From Mucilaginibacter gossypii (GTDB lineage: Bacteria; Bacteroidota; Bacteroidia; Sphingobacteriales; Sphingobacteriaceae): a stretch of DNA of 64,000 nt. Positions 7,728 through 17,232 of this stretch are shown here, piece by piece. Position 1 is the stretch's first letter; the number at the start of each line of letters is the position of its first letter. Below the pieces are notes generated by a model that saw nothing but the letters and a program-made list of their open reading frames with translations, was not told where the DNA came from and made no database searches. A program made the translations under genes and the position numbers. The stretch lies in NCBI RefSeq assembly GCF_900100945.1, contig NZ_FNCG01000013.1:124001-188000 (forward strand). Direction: 5' to 3'.

Positions 7728-8165
7728 ATGCCGCTTAAGATATATTCAATTGATCGTATTGAAATAGAAAAGGCAGTCCTTAGTTGGATTGAATTGTTAG
7801 CTAACGGAAGATACGATGAAGCTTATCAGTTAACTCTTCATGATCCTTATTATCAATGGAGCCCGTCAAATATTAAAGACATAATAAACGGATATGGATT
7901 GCCTGACGAACAGTTAGAGGAAAAGTATAAGGTTACGTCTCCGGAATCCGCAATAATCAATGGTAACATCGATCCAAATAAAGATATAGACTTTTTTGAT
8001 TATACTATTAGAAAGATTGATGAGCGACATGACATGACAATAATAGGATACGTTATTTATGATTTGCCTATAAATGGTGAATGGAGCGATCTTTCTGCAA
8101 CATTCAAAATCCTACAAACAGACAACTTTTTAATGCTTGAGTTAAATGAAATTCATATGCTCTAA
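7728..8165 (+). CDS. Small cytoplasmic protein of unknown function
   Basis: This 145-residue acidic protein has no signal peptide or membrane segment. It begins MPLKIYSIDRIEIEKAVLSW and contains LANGRYDEAYQLTLHDPYYQW, a YGLPDEQLEEKY turn and a C-terminal LSATFKILQTDNFLMLELNE strand. The length and the alternation of an N-terminal helix with a beta-rich second half resemble small immunity or NTF2-like proteins, but I cannot assign it. It starts 18 bases after the LysR stop and is probably co-transcribed. Its codon use looks more AT-rich than its neighbours, which may point to acquisition. Confidence 0.75.
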   Translation: MPLKIYSIDRIEIEKAVLSWIELLANGRYDEAYQLTLHDPYYQWSPSNIKDIINGYGLPDEQLEEKYKVTSPESAIINGNIDPNKDIDFFDYTIRKIDERHDMTIIGYVIYDLPINGEWSDLSATFKILQTDNFLMLELNEIHML

Positions 8166-8216
8166 GCTTGATTAGCAAGATTCTATCTTCTCTTTTAAAA
8201 TTCCTAAAACCATCCT

Positions 8217-8224
8217 TATTTTTG
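8217..8224 (+). promoter_or_regulatory. TAnnTTTG promoter box upstream of the PfpI-like gene
   Basis: TATTTTTG matches the Bacteroidota -7 box. It lies 55 bases before the ATG at 8280, leaving an AT-rich leader of about 48 bases. Confidence 0.45.
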
Positions 8225-8279
8225 CCTGTATTTATATTGTATTTAAATTTTATAATCATTAATTAATAAATTATAAATT

Positions 8280-8831
8280 ATGGCAAGTTTAAACGGTCGT
8301 AAGGTGGCAATCCTTACCGAAGAAGGATTTGAGCAGGTTGAATTAACAAGCCCAAAACAAGCCCTTGAGCAGGCAGGTGCAACAGTACATGTGATATCAC
8401 CCAAAAGCGGAAAAATCAAAGCCTGGGATAAAACTAACTGGGGTATCGAAATCAATGTTGATAAAGAGCTTAATGAAGTAAGCCCTGATGATTACGATGC
8501 GCTGGTTTTACCTGGCGGTGTGCTTAATCCCGATAAGTTGAGACAAAATAAAGATGCCGTTGCCTTTGCATCTGCGTTTTTGGATGAGGGCAAGCCGGTA
8601 GCGGCAATATGCCACGGCCCGCAATTGCTGATAGAAACAGGCATGATCAACAGCAGAAGGTTAACGTCATATCCATCTTTACAAACCGATCTTAAAAACG
8701 CCGGTGCTGATTGGGTTGATGAAGAGGTGGTGGTTGATAAGGGCCTGGTAACAAGTCGCCGCCCTGATGATTTGGAAGCATTTAACCGCAAAGCTATTGA
8801 AGAGATTGGCGAAGGCGTTCATCATGTGTAG
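8280..8831 (+). CDS. DJ-1/PfpI family protein (YhbO-type)
   Basis: The 183-residue protein has the class I glutamine amidotransferase-like fold of the PfpI/YhbO branch. The nucleophile elbow is AICHGPQ with Cys111 and His112, the acidic partner lies in the LTEEGFEQVEL segment near residues 13-22, and LVLPGG is at 76-80. Members are described as stress-related proteins, with peptidase or deglycase activity proposed for some. Length is typical and there is no signal peptide, so it acts in the cytoplasm. It has its own promoter candidate and is followed by a long palindromic repeat. The substrate is not predictable. Confidence 0.92.
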   Translation: MASLNGRKVAILTEEGFEQVELTSPKQALEQAGATVHVISPKSGKIKAWDKTNWGIEINVDKELNEVSPDDYDALVLPGGVLNPDKLRQNKDAVAFASAFLDEGKPVAAICHGPQLLIETGMINSRRLTSYPSLQTDLKNAGADWVDEEVVVDKGLVTSRRPDDLEAFNRKAIEEIGEGVHHV

Positions 8832-8839
8832 TTTTTGCG

Positions 8840-8996
8840 CCGGGATTTTTATAGGATTTTTGGGAGTACAGGATTTTTCTCTGGTTTAAAGAGATCCGAT
8901 CAATGTGATTGCAGTTTATAACATTTGACATTAGTTGGATTTTTCTAATCAGGTCAGAAAAAATCCTGTTAATCCTAAAAATCCCCCGAATCCCGG
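8840..8996. repeat. Palindromic element with about 40-base arms
   Basis: The arm at 8840-8880 (CCGGGATTTTTATAGG...) and the arm at 8956-8996 (AGAAAAAATCCTG...CCCGG) are imperfect inverted copies around a 75-base centre. The element fills most of the space between the PfpI-like gene and the desaturase gene and looks like another non-coding dispersed palindrome. Confidence 0.7.
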
Positions 8997-9009
8997 TTAT
9001 CTTTACCCC

Positions 9010-10485
9010 ATGCCTCTCCCCAAAAAAGCTTTAATTATTGGTGCCGGTATAGCGGGCATTGCGACAGCTATCCGCCTGGCGGTAAAAGGATATCAGGTTG
9101 AAGTTTATGAAGCTAATAGTTACCCCGGTGGTAAGTTAAGCCAGTTTGAGCAGGATAGTTACCGCTTTGACGCCGGGCCGAGCCTGTTTACCATGCCGCA
9201 ATATGTTAACGAGCTTTTTAAGCTGGCGGGAAGAAATCCGTCTGATTATTTCAGGTATCAAAAGCTCGATGTTGTTTGCAGATATTTTTATGAAGATGGT
9301 ACGCGTTTAACCGCTTACGCTAATGCAGGCAAGTTTAGTGATGAGATACAGGAAAAGACAGGAGAACCTGCTGCAGCTGTAAAGCATTACCTTGATAACA
9401 GCAGTATGGTTTATAACGTTACCAACCACGTTTTTTTAGAGCGCTCCCTGCATCGGCTTAAAACCTATCTGCGCTGGGATACCGTCAAATCAATATTTCA
9501 GTTTGGTAAGATAGATGCCTTTCGCACTATGCACAAGGCCAATGAGGTCTTTTTCAAGGATAAAAGGATAGTGCAATTTTTCGACAGGTATGCAACCTAT
9601 AATGGTTCAAATCCTTATAGCGCACCGGCCACGCTGAACGTAATCCCGCACCTGGAGCAGCATTTCGGCGCTTATTTTCCGGAGGGTGGGATGTATAACA
9701 TAACTTCTTGCTTAGTGGCGCTGGCCGAATCATTAGGTATTAAATTTCACTACAATAACCCGGTAGCAGAAATTGCATTGCAAGGTCACACAGTAAGGGG
9801 GATCAAGACGAATGATGGAGTAATTGAAGGGGATCTTGTGGTATCCAATATGGATATCTGGTTCACCTATCACAAGCTGCTAAGCAATTATCCCAAACTT
9901 TATCCTCAAAAAATATTAAACCAGGAGCGAAGCAGTTCGGCCCTGATATTTTATTGGGGGATCCGGTATCAGTTCAGGGAGCTTGACCTGCATAACATTT
10001 TTTTCAGTGCTGATTACGAGGCCGAGTTTAATCACATTTGGCGGGAAAAGGAGATTTATCATGACCCTACCGTTTACCTTAACATCAGCTCCAAATATAA
10101 ACCAAACGATGCTCCCGAGAGTTGCGAAAATTGGTTTGTGATGATCAACGTACCTGCTAACACCGGGCAGGATTGGGATGCACTGATAGCCGGGGCGAGG
10201 GAAAATGTATTAAATAAGTTAAGCCGTTTGCTAAATAAAGACATCCGCAAACTTATTGCTAATGAAAGCATCCTTGATCCGCGGAGTATCGAAAGCCGCA
10301 CGTCTTCGTACCAGGGCTCCCTTTATGGTACCAGCTCCAACAGCCGGTTTGCAGCATTTTTACGGCATGCCAATAAATCCTCAAAAATAAAAGGTTTATA
10401 TTTTTGCGGGGGAAGCGTACACCCGGGAGGAGGGATCCCGTTGTGTTTGCTGTCGGCAAAAATTGTGAGTGAGTTGGTTGGTTAA
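9010..10485 (+). CDS. Carotenoid desaturase-like FAD oxidoreductase (CrtI/CrtD family)
   Basis: The 491-residue protein has the FAD-binding GAGIAG at residues 11-16, followed by the family pattern EANSYPGGKL and RFDAGPSLFTMP, and ends with CGGSVHPGGGIPLCLLSAK, the conserved C-terminal FAD contact. The YPGGKL and FDAGPSLFTMP wording is closer to the CrtD (1-hydroxycarotenoid 3,4-desaturase) branch than to CrtI, but that distinction needs a tree. These enzymes introduce double bonds into carotenoids at the membrane. I chose ATG at 9010; the longer reading from 8935 runs through the palindromic repeat. No other carotenoid gene is nearby. A terminator overlaps the stop. Confidence 0.87.
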   Translation: MPLPKKALIIGAGIAGIATAIRLAVKGYQVEVYEANSYPGGKLSQFEQDSYRFDAGPSLFTMPQYVNELFKLAGRNPSDYFRYQKLDVVCRYFYEDGTRLTAYANAGKFSDEIQEKTGEPAAAVKHYLDNSSMVYNVTNHVFLERSLHRLKTYLRWDTVKSIFQFGKIDAFRTMHKANEVFFKDKRIVQFFDRYATYNGSNPYSAPATLNVIPHLEQHFGAYFPEGGMYNITSCLVALAESLGIKFHYNNPVAEIALQGHTVRGIKTNDGVIEGDLVVSNMDIWFTYHKLLSNYPKLYPQKILNQERSSSALIFYWGIRYQFRELDLHNIFFSADYEAEFNHIWREKEIYHDPTVYLNISSKYKPNDAPESCENWFVMINVPANTGQDWDALIAGARENVLNKLSRLLNKDIRKLIANESILDPRSIESRTSSYQGSLYGTSSNSRFAAFLRHANKSSKIKGLYFCGGSVHPGGGIPLCLLSAKIVSELVG

Positions 10486-10529
10486 AGGAGGAAGATTGGA
10501 GTTTAAGTTACCAATATCCCCCTCCTTTT
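10484..10529 (+). terminator. Intrinsic terminator after the carotenoid desaturase gene
   Basis: AAAGGAGG (10484-10491) pairs with CCTCCTTTT (10521-10529), with an inner GATTGG/CCAAT helix. The stem overlaps the TAA stop and ends in a short T-run. Confidence 0.7.
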
Positions 10530-10896
10530 GGCTATTATGTATCACAGTTTCTATTAAATGAAAGTGTCAGTAAGTTTAATATAATAGACGTCCCGACTTA
10601 TGAAGTTCAAAGCTTCGTAAGTCTTCAACTGCTTTTTTAGCATTCATCGGATCCAAAACTTTCCCATGAAATATAAAAAGGGGTGTCATGGGTAGGCCCT
10701 CGAAGCATGGCGGGCTGGGCCTCTGCGCACGAGTCTTCGACAGGCTCAGACTGACAGGCCCTCTTTTGCCATTTCACCTTCAGAGGCCTCCGGATTTAAA
10801 CACTCGGACTGACAGGCCCCTTTGTCATTTTTCCTTCACAGGCCACCGGATTTAACACTCAGTAAGACATGACGGATATGCATGGATTTATAACTA
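10530..10896. repeat. Gene-free spacer with a palindrome and a 58-base tandem duplication
   Basis: No gene is seen between the desaturase and the FG-GAP gene. Bases 10595-10623 form a hairpin (GACTTATGAAG ... CTTCGTAAGTC) of the same family as 27054-27084. Bases 10749-10806 and 10807-10860 are an imperfect direct repeat, each beginning GACTGACAGGCC and ending CCGGATTTAA(A)CACTC. Confidence 0.65.
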
Positions 10897-13800
10897 TCAG
10901 CTCCCCTTCCTTTTCCTACCATTATAATTTGTTATGGTTACCTCTGCTGTATTAGCATCCAATTCCAATATCCTTGACGATTGCGATAGATAGGTTGATC
11001 CATAATAAAATTCAATATGCTTTTTGCCTCCGTTCTTGAGCGTAATATCAGCATAAAAATCATCGGGCTTTAATTTAATATATCGCCTGGCAGAATTAGC
11101 GCCCGTTTTCCGGAATACTTTAATGCTATCTTGATTTTGGGTAGCTACTAAAACCCTGCCTCCTTTAGCCGATTGTACACTTGCCAGCCCTTTACCGTCG
11201 CCCGCGATATAAATACCGCTATTAGCTACTGATAGCGGAGCAAAGCTGCCTTTTCCATTGCCTTTCATATATAAACCCATAAAAGCATCGTGCCTCCCGG
11301 TAAAAGGTTCCATACCAAAGTCGTTACCAGTCATTACCAGGTCGAGGTTGCCATCGTGGTCAACATCTTCAGCTATTATGCCGTACACCGGGGCCATTTG
11401 TGCATCTTGCGGTAATGCACTGATACTAAAAGTACCAGTGCCTTTGCCGGTGATAAGGCTGGTGTTCATATCTGTAGCTTTAAGTACCACAGCACCTGCT
11501 TTGTCTTTTTCGCTCCAAAGATCATTCATTGTCGCATGGCCAAAGCCGCGATAGCTTGGATATTTTTTGCGGATGGAGATCACCTGGCTGATGAGGTCAT
11601 CGCGGGTATGCATGGGGAAGGGTTTCTGTGAGCCGTCCTCATCCTTCATAAAGCAAAATATCATGGCATCGAAGGAGCCGTTACCATCCAGGTCTTTACC
11701 CATAATGGTCATGGGCTGTTCAAATGATGCTTTGTAGTTTGAGTTTTGGCCCAGGTTGCCGGCTACGTAATCAATGTTGCCATCGTTGTTAAAGTCACCT
11801 GCAACTATGCTGTTCCACCAGCCCACATGATCATCAATGCCCGATTTGATCTTGCTAAGGCCATGGCCGGTGTTTTTGTAAAAGGTAACCGGCATCCATT
11901 CGCCAACCACCACCAGGTCCGCCTTACCATCCTTGTCAAAATCCGACCAAAGCGCGTCGGTGATCATGCCGCCATGTATCAGGTCGGGGCAAAACTGGCT
12001 GGTAACATCGGTAAATTTACCGCCATCGTTCCTGAGTAAATGGCTAACGGGTGATGAAGGATAAGCGCCTGAAACCGATCTTGAACCTACAAAAAGGTCC
12101 AAATCGCCATCTCCATCAAAATCAGCAGCACGTACACATGAACCGTTATCATATTCCACGGGCACGGCGGCAAGGTCGCGGGTGAAATGACCTTTTTTAT
12201 CGTTGATGTAAAGCCTGTCCTGAGCCGTGGTATGCCCTTTCTGGAATTCGTAACTACCACTTGCGATATACAGATCAGGGAAGCCATCGCCATTGGCATC
12301 AAACAATAATGCACCCATGTCTTCCTCTTCTTTAAAATCTTCGTGCATAAAACGGTTGTTATCCATAGCGAAATGACCGTTTGCATCCTGCATGAAAAAT
12401 ACCCCTTTGTTACCGGCGGAGCCTCCTATAAAAAGGTCATCGTAACCATTTCCATCCACATCGCCAACAGCAATAGCGGGCCCATACTGGCTTAGCTTGT
12501 GCGGCAGGGTAGGCTGTATATTATAATCGATAGCGTCTTTTTCCTGGTGCACGTATTTTATGCCTGTTTGGTTATTCGCCTCCTGAAACACCGGGATGAT
12601 TTTGCCGAAAGCATCCGGCGGGAAATAACCAGAGGCATTTTTGTACCGCAATGTAAGTGTTTGGTTTGCCTTAACATTGGTAAGCAACTGGGTTTTACCA
12701 TCGGGCCAGCGTACCCGCAATGAGTCGACAGATGTAGTGGCCCCTATACCGAAATGCCCGCGGGCATCATCCGTACTCATATAGCCGCGACAGGGTTGCT
12801 GGTCATAAAACTGCTGCTTGCCTTTGTAATAGATACGGACGGTAGCACCCATACCGCCAATATTTTTGCTGTCGCCCTGTAGTGCAACAGTTAGGTAGTT
12901 GTGATCTTTGGCTACCTGCGTTTTGCTGTTAGCGGTGTTTTCATAAATAAAAGCATCGTCATCAATATTATTGATCACGAGGTCAAGATCGCCGTCATTA
13001 TCCAGATCGGCGTAAACACCGCCGGTTGAAAAGGTAGGTTTCACAATTCCCCAATCTTTCGACTGATCTTTAAACAAGTACCCGCCCGCATTTCTGAAAG
13101 CGTAGCTTGATGTTTTTACAACGGGGAATGAATCGGCAGCAGCTAAAGTAGTATTCTCTTTAACTGTACGGCCCTGATCGTTACTGTACAGGGCGTGATC
13201 AAGGTCCGTAACGTCGCGGGGATAGCCGTTGGTGATCATCATGTCACGATAACCGTCGTTATCAAAATCGGCCACAAGAGGTGTCCAGCTCCAGTCGGTT
13301 TGATAAACACCGGCCTGGTAAGCTATTTCGCTGTATTGCGGATGGCCGGCGGGTGTTTGCCCCTGATTAAGCTGCAGCACATTGCGGATGTACTGGTGCT
13401 CGTATTTAAATTTGTTATTGTTGATATAGGTAATGTAATTATCGCCTACAAGCATGGTTTTTTTACGTACGTTTTCTTCGGGCAGCATCTCTAATGATAC
13501 CAGGTCGGCCTTGCCATCATTGTTGATATCAACCATATCCGATCCCATTACCGACCAGCCCGTGTGTTTAAAATATTCGCCCGCGCGGTTGCTGAAGGTG
13601 CCGTTTTTATTGTTCACCCATAATACATCGTTCGATATAAAGTCGTTACCAACATAAACATCCGGCCAGCCATCGTTATTCACATCGCATATGGAAACGG
13701 AGTTGCCAAAACCTTCTATCAATATCCCGGCTTCTTTGGTTACATTGGTGAAGGTACCATTACCATTGTTACGGTAAAGGCGGTCATTATTCTGTGCGCT

Positions 13801-14454
13801 GCCATCGGTTAATTTAGGGCGATAGGCCACCGGCGTTTCTTTGCCTAAAAAGTTGGTGAGCAGGTACATGTCGAGGTCGCCGTCATGGTCGTAATCAAAA
13901 AATACGGCTTGTGTACTGTAGCCGGTGTCCTGCAGGCCATAGGCTGCTGCCGATTCTTTAAAGGTTGGCACGCCATCTTTATTGGTTGCCTGGTTGATGA
14001 AAAGCAGGTTTTTACGATGGTTGGGATCGCTTTTAAATGATGAGCAGACGTATATGTCCGGCCAGCCATCGTTATTGATATCAACTACTGATACACCTGC
14101 GTACCAGTCGCCATTACCGGCTACACCCGCTGCATCGGTAACATCTTTAAAAGTAAGTGAGCCTTTGTTAATGTATAATTTATTGGCAACCATGTTGCCG
14201 GCAAAGTAAACATCGGGCAGGCCATCATGATTAAAATCGCCGATACCAACACCGGCGCCATTGTACAGGTAGGGGTGGTTAAGGATGTTGATGCTGTCAC
14301 TTTCGGTAATGGTATTTTTAAAATCGATACCGGTTTGTGAAGCATCGAGCAGCTTAAAGAGCGTTGGGCCTGATGACTTTTTTGAACATCCGGCACCAAA
14401 AAAAAGTAACAATAAGGTAGATAGTTTAAACGCCTGGGGTAAACTTTTTATCAT
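10897..14454 (-). CDS. CRTAC1-type FG-GAP/VCBS repeat lipoprotein with ASPIC/UnbV domain
   Basis: The 1185-residue product starts with a lipoprotein signal (MIKSLPQAFKLSTLLLLFFG, lipobox GAGC). I chose ATG at 14452-14454; a longer reading from 14580 destroys the signal peptide. Residues about 50-520 carry FG-GAP/VCBS propeller repeats with calcium-type loops (DFNHDGLPD, DINNDGWPD, DYDHDGDLD). Residues about 554-605 are the ASPIC/UnbV domain (HFGIGATTSVDSLRVRWPDGKTQ). A second propeller follows (DVDGNGYDD, DFDGDGDLD, DVDHDGNLD). It is presumably anchored in the outer membrane. The divergent neighbour is a vanadium haloperoxidase-like lipoprotein, a pairing I recall from other Bacteroidota. The role is unknown; binding of a glycan or of the partner enzyme is possible. 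Confidence 0.92.
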   Translation of the reverse strand: MIKSLPQAFKLSTLLLLFFGAGCSKKSSGPTLFKLLDASQTGIDFKNTITESDSINILNHPYLYNGAGVGIGDFNHDGLPDVYFAGNMVANKLYINKGSLTFKDVTDAAGVAGNGDWYAGVSVVDINNDGWPDIYVCSSFKSDPNHRKNLLFINQATNKDGVPTFKESAAAYGLQDTGYSTQAVFFDYDHDGDLDMYLLTNFLGKETPVAYRPKLTDGSAQNNDRLYRNNGNGTFTNVTKEAGILIEGFGNSVSICDVNNDGWPDVYVGNDFISNDVLWVNNKNGTFSNRAGEYFKHTGWSVMGSDMVDINNDGKADLVSLEMLPEENVRKKTMLVGDNYITYINNNKFKYEHQYIRNVLQLNQGQTPAGHPQYSEIAYQAGVYQTDWSWTPLVADFDNDGYRDMMITNGYPRDVTDLDHALYSNDQGRTVKENTTLAAADSFPVVKTSSYAFRNAGGYLFKDQSKDWGIVKPTFSTGGVYADLDNDGDLDLVINNIDDDAFIYENTANSKTQVAKDHNYLTVALQGDSKNIGGMGATVRIYYKGKQQFYDQQPCRGYMSTDDARGHFGIGATTSVDSLRVRWPDGKTQLLTNVKANQTLTLRYKNASGYFPPDAFGKIIPVFQEANNQTGIKYVHQEKDAIDYNIQPTLPHKLSQYGPAIAVGDVDGNGYDDLFIGGSAGNKGVFFMQDANGHFAMDNNRFMHEDFKEEEDMGALLFDANGDGFPDLYIASGSYEFQKGHTTAQDRLYINDKKGHFTRDLAAVPVEYDNGSCVRAADFDGDGDLDLFVGSRSVSGAYPSSPVSHLLRNDGGKFTDVTSQFCPDLIHGGMITDALWSDFDKDGKADLVVVGEWMPVTFYKNTGHGLSKIKSGIDDHVGWWNSIVAGDFNNDGNIDYVAGNLGQNSNYKASFEQPMTIMGKDLDGNGSFDAMIFCFMKDEDGSQKPFPMHTRDDLISQVISIRKKYPSYRGFGHATMNDLWSEKDKAGAVVLKATDMNTSLITGKGTGTFSISALPQDAQMAPVYGIIAEDVDHDGNLDLVMTGNDFGMEPFTGRHDAFMGLYMKGNGKGSFAPLSVANSGIYIAGDGKGLASVQSAKGGRVLVATQNQDSIKVFRKTGANSARRYIKLKPDDFYADITLKNGGKKHIEFYYGSTYLSQSSRILELDANTAEVTITNYNGRKRKGS

Positions 14455-14627
14455 GCAGATATGGTTAATAATTGATTGATGGTTTATGCTTTGGTTAAGC
14501 TTTAACTTATTGGTTATAATGCAATAAGCCAGTGTAAAGAAAACGGATTTTACAATTCCTGTTTCTGCAAATTGTATCAAAAGTTAGTTAATTACTATCG
14601 GGCCATACTTAAATATTGATTAACTGT

Positions 14628-14635
14628 TAGCTTTG
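14628..14635 (+). promoter_or_regulatory. TAnnTTTG promoter box of the haloperoxidase-like gene
   Basis: TAGCTTTG matches the -7 consensus 62 bases before the ATG at 14697. A small hairpin (CCCCTGATTTGAGGGG) lies just downstream, near the predicted 5' end. Confidence 0.5.
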
Positions 14636-14696
14636 ATCTGAACCCCTGATTTGAGGGGCAGACCAATTAAACTGATCAAGCCTTTGCTGTTTCATC

Positions 14697-16016
14697 ATGA
14701 TGAAGAGACTATATTTTGCCCTTATTGTTATTATAACTTGCTCATCATGCGGCAAAAAAAGCTGGGAAAAACCAGCCGAAAACCCGGATTTTATCCACCG
14801 GTCTATAAAAGATGTTACTGATGTGGTAAGGCATGATATTTATTCGCCGCCGGTTGCCAGTCGTATTTATGCTTATATCAGTGTGGCTGCATACGAGGCT
14901 GCGCGAAATGGCGATGATCATTACCAATCGCTTGAAGGGCAACTGAAAGGGCTCGACTCGGTACCTAAGCCTATAGCTGGTAAAAAATATTGCTTCACGT
15001 TATCGGCATCGCACGCTATTTTAACCGTTGGTAAGATCCTGGTGATGAGTGAGGGCAGGATAGAGGGTTTTCATGACAAACTGATGCAGGAGTTTAAAAA
15101 TACCGGCATGCCCGATAGTGTGTATGATAACTCGATAGCGTACGGTAAACTTATTGCCGACAGGATCATAAAATGGGCGGGTAAGGATAACTATAAACAT
15201 ACCCGCTCATTATCAAAATATGATGTGCAAACAGATGACGCAAGCTGGAAGCCCACCCCACCGGCCTACATGAAAGGTATTGAACCGCACTGGAACGAGA
15301 TCCGCCCATTTTTGCTTGATTCGGCACAGCAATTTAAACCAGCTCATCCGTTTACCTTCAGCAACATTCCCGGTAGTAATTTTTACAAGCTGGCTATGGA
15401 AGTATATGATACAGGCAAGCACCTCACCGATGATGAGGCTACCATTGCTACTTTTTGGGATGATAACCCCTTTAAGGTGAATATCAACGGGCACACTATG
15501 TTTGCCACAAAAAAAATCTCGCCGGGAGGGCATTGGATCAATATCACGGCGCTGGCTTGTCGTAAGGCTAAGGCCGGTTATGTGAAAAGTGCTGAAGCTT
15601 ATGCTTGTATAGCTGTAGTTATTGCAGATAGTTTTATAAACTGCTGGGACGAAAAATACCGGAGCAAGGTGATCAGGCCCGAAACTTACATTAACCAGTA
15701 TATTGATCAAAGCTGGATGCCATTGCTGCAAACGCCGCCTTTCCCCGAGTATACCAGCGGGCACAGTGTTGTATCTACCGCATCAGCAGCCGTGTTAGGC
15801 AAATTATTTGGCGATGAATTTTCGTTCATTGACTCTACAGAAATGGAATTTGCTATCCCCGCGCGCAATTTTAAATCCTTTAAAGCCGCGGCCGAGGAGG
15901 CCGCTATCAGCAGGTTTTATGGTGGTATCCATTATATGCCATCCATAACTAACGGTGTAGATGAGGGCGATAGGATAGGGCAATTTGCATTAACTAAACT
16001 GCATACTAAGAAGTAG
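14697..16016 (+). CDS. Vanadium-dependent haloperoxidase-like/PAP2-superfamily lipoprotein
   Basis: The 439-residue protein has an N-terminal lipoprotein-type signal (MMKRLYFALIVIITCSSCGKK). The vanadate/phosphate-binding residues of the haloperoxidase/PAP2 superfamily are visible: RSKVIRPETY near residue 322, PEYTSGHS near 350-357 with the catalytic His, and RFYGGIHY near 405 followed by NGVDEG. The all-helical N-terminal half is typical of bacterial haloperoxidase-like proteins. It would act in the periplasm or on the cell surface. It is divergent from the CRTAC1-type gene, so the two probably share a regulatory region and a process. Whether it oxidises halide or acts as a phosphatase cannot be read from sequence. 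Confidence 0.88.
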   Translation: MMKRLYFALIVIITCSSCGKKSWEKPAENPDFIHRSIKDVTDVVRHDIYSPPVASRIYAYISVAAYEAARNGDDHYQSLEGQLKGLDSVPKPIAGKKYCFTLSASHAILTVGKILVMSEGRIEGFHDKLMQEFKNTGMPDSVYDNSIAYGKLIADRIIKWAGKDNYKHTRSLSKYDVQTDDASWKPTPPAYMKGIEPHWNEIRPFLLDSAQQFKPAHPFTFSNIPGSNFYKLAMEVYDTGKHLTDDEATIATFWDDNPFKVNINGHTMFATKKISPGGHWINITALACRKAKAGYVKSAEAYACIAVVIADSFINCWDEKYRSKVIRPETYINQYIDQSWMPLLQTPPFPEYTSGHSVVSTASAAVLGKLFGDEFSFIDSTEMEFAIPARNFKSFKAAAEEAAISRFYGGIHYMPSITNGVDEGDRIGQFALTKLHTKK

Positions 16017-16401
16017 CCGGAAGTATGGGAAGTAACTTTTTTAGCAAATTCATAAAGGCATAATCAAGGCGAATTTATAAGTAATTAAAAGGTTATTTTC
16101 CATCAGTTGAACCTTTAGTCGAGGGGTAATTATGGAACAATTTATAATATTAAACAATGAAATAACCATTTGTATGAACATTTAAGTTATGGAGCTTGAA
16201 AGTAAATAATCGATACCAATAATTGCTGCGTAGTTAGGTTGATAGAAATAGAATAAAGTCATTGAATTATTAACGTTCCATACAATATATAGATATCCTG
16301 TTTGGCAAATTAAAACACATCCTTAAACCATGTAAATACATAATTAACCTTTTTACTATCTTTAGCCATATATTTCCTCATTAAGGTTAGTAAAAACCAT
16401 T
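16017..16401. other. AT-rich spacer with no gene
   Basis: These 385 bases hold no credible reading frame, repeat or terminator that I can see. The last 60 bases are the likely promoter and leader region of the GntR gene, with an imperfect -7 box (TATCTTTA) near 16355. Confidence 0.5.
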
Positions 16402-17133
16402 ATGAAATTAGCCATCGACCATAAAAGCCCTATTCCACTCCATATACAGGCCGAGCAATTGCTTCGCGAACTGATCAAAGATCCGGTTTACCAGGCGGGT
16501 AAATTATTACCTAACGAGGTAGAGCTGGCAAAAAAGTTGGCTATATCCCGCACAACACTGCGGCAGGCTATTAATAAACTGGTTTACGAAGAACTGTTGA
16601 TCCGCAAAAAGGGTTTTGGTACTAAAGTTGCCAACTCCAGGATCAGTTCAAAATCAATGAACTGGCTCAGTTTTTCGCAGGAAATGAAAGCGAGAGGTAT
16701 TACCGTAAAAAATTATGAGCTGCATGTAAGCTGGGTATTTCCTGATGAAAGCACCGCCAGCTTTTTCGATATCAGTACAGAGAAAAAAATTGTGAAAATG
16801 GAGCGGCTACGGGGCAGCAGCGACAACCCTTTTGTTTATTTCATATCTTATTTTCACCCGCGCATAGGCCTTACAGGCGAAGAGGATTTTAAACGCCCGC
16901 TTTATGAAATGCTGGAGGAAGAATATTCTACGATAGCAAACCTGTCAAAAGAAGAAATCAGTGCGCTGGAAGCTAATAAGTTCATAGCCGGCAAGCTTGA
17001 AATTGAAACCGGCAGCCCCGTATTATTCAGAAAAAGATTTGTTTACGATCAGGGCGAGCGCCCCATGGAGTATAACCTTGGCTATTACAAGGCCGAAAGC
17101 TTCGTATACACTGTTGAAAGCCGCAGGACCTGA
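16402..17133 (+). CDS. GntR-family regulator with UTRA domain (HutC type)
   Basis: The 243-residue protein has an N-terminal GntR winged helix (residues 1-75: PIPLHIQAEQLLRELI, LLPNEVELAKKLAISRTTLR) and a UTRA effector domain (about 95-238: ITVKNYELHVSWVFPD, KMERLRGSSDNPFVYFISYF, FRKRFVYDQGERPMEYNLGYY). UTRA regulators usually respond to a sugar phosphate or another small metabolite and repress transport or catabolic genes. No catabolic gene follows it, so the regulon is not apparent from context. Length is typical of the HutC subfamily. Confidence 0.92.
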   Translation: MKLAIDHKSPIPLHIQAEQLLRELIKDPVYQAGKLLPNEVELAKKLAISRTTLRQAINKLVYEELLIRKKGFGTKVANSRISSKSMNWLSFSQEMKARGITVKNYELHVSWVFPDESTASFFDISTEKKIVKMERLRGSSDNPFVYFISYFHPRIGLTGEEDFKRPLYEMLEEEYSTIANLSKEEISALEANKFIAGKLEIETGSPVLFRKRFVYDQGERPMEYNLGYYKAESFVYTVESRRT

Positions 17134-17232
17134 TCCTGAATACTTATTGGCAGTGACATAGAACCAGGAAACCCTCTTTAGAATCAGTTGATGTATGTAT
17201 ATCTTTTAAATATTAATTGAGAATCGAAGAAG

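Noticed and set aside
10749..10860. CRISPR array
   Set aside because: Only two imperfect 58-base direct units without spacers, and no cas genes in the window.
14455..14580. N-terminal extension of the FG-GAP protein
   Set aside because: It precedes a clean lipoprotein signal peptide at 14454 and reads like AT-rich leader sequence.
15213..15764. 183-codon minus-strand frame
   Set aside because: Antisense to the haloperoxidase-like gene; no recognisable protein features.
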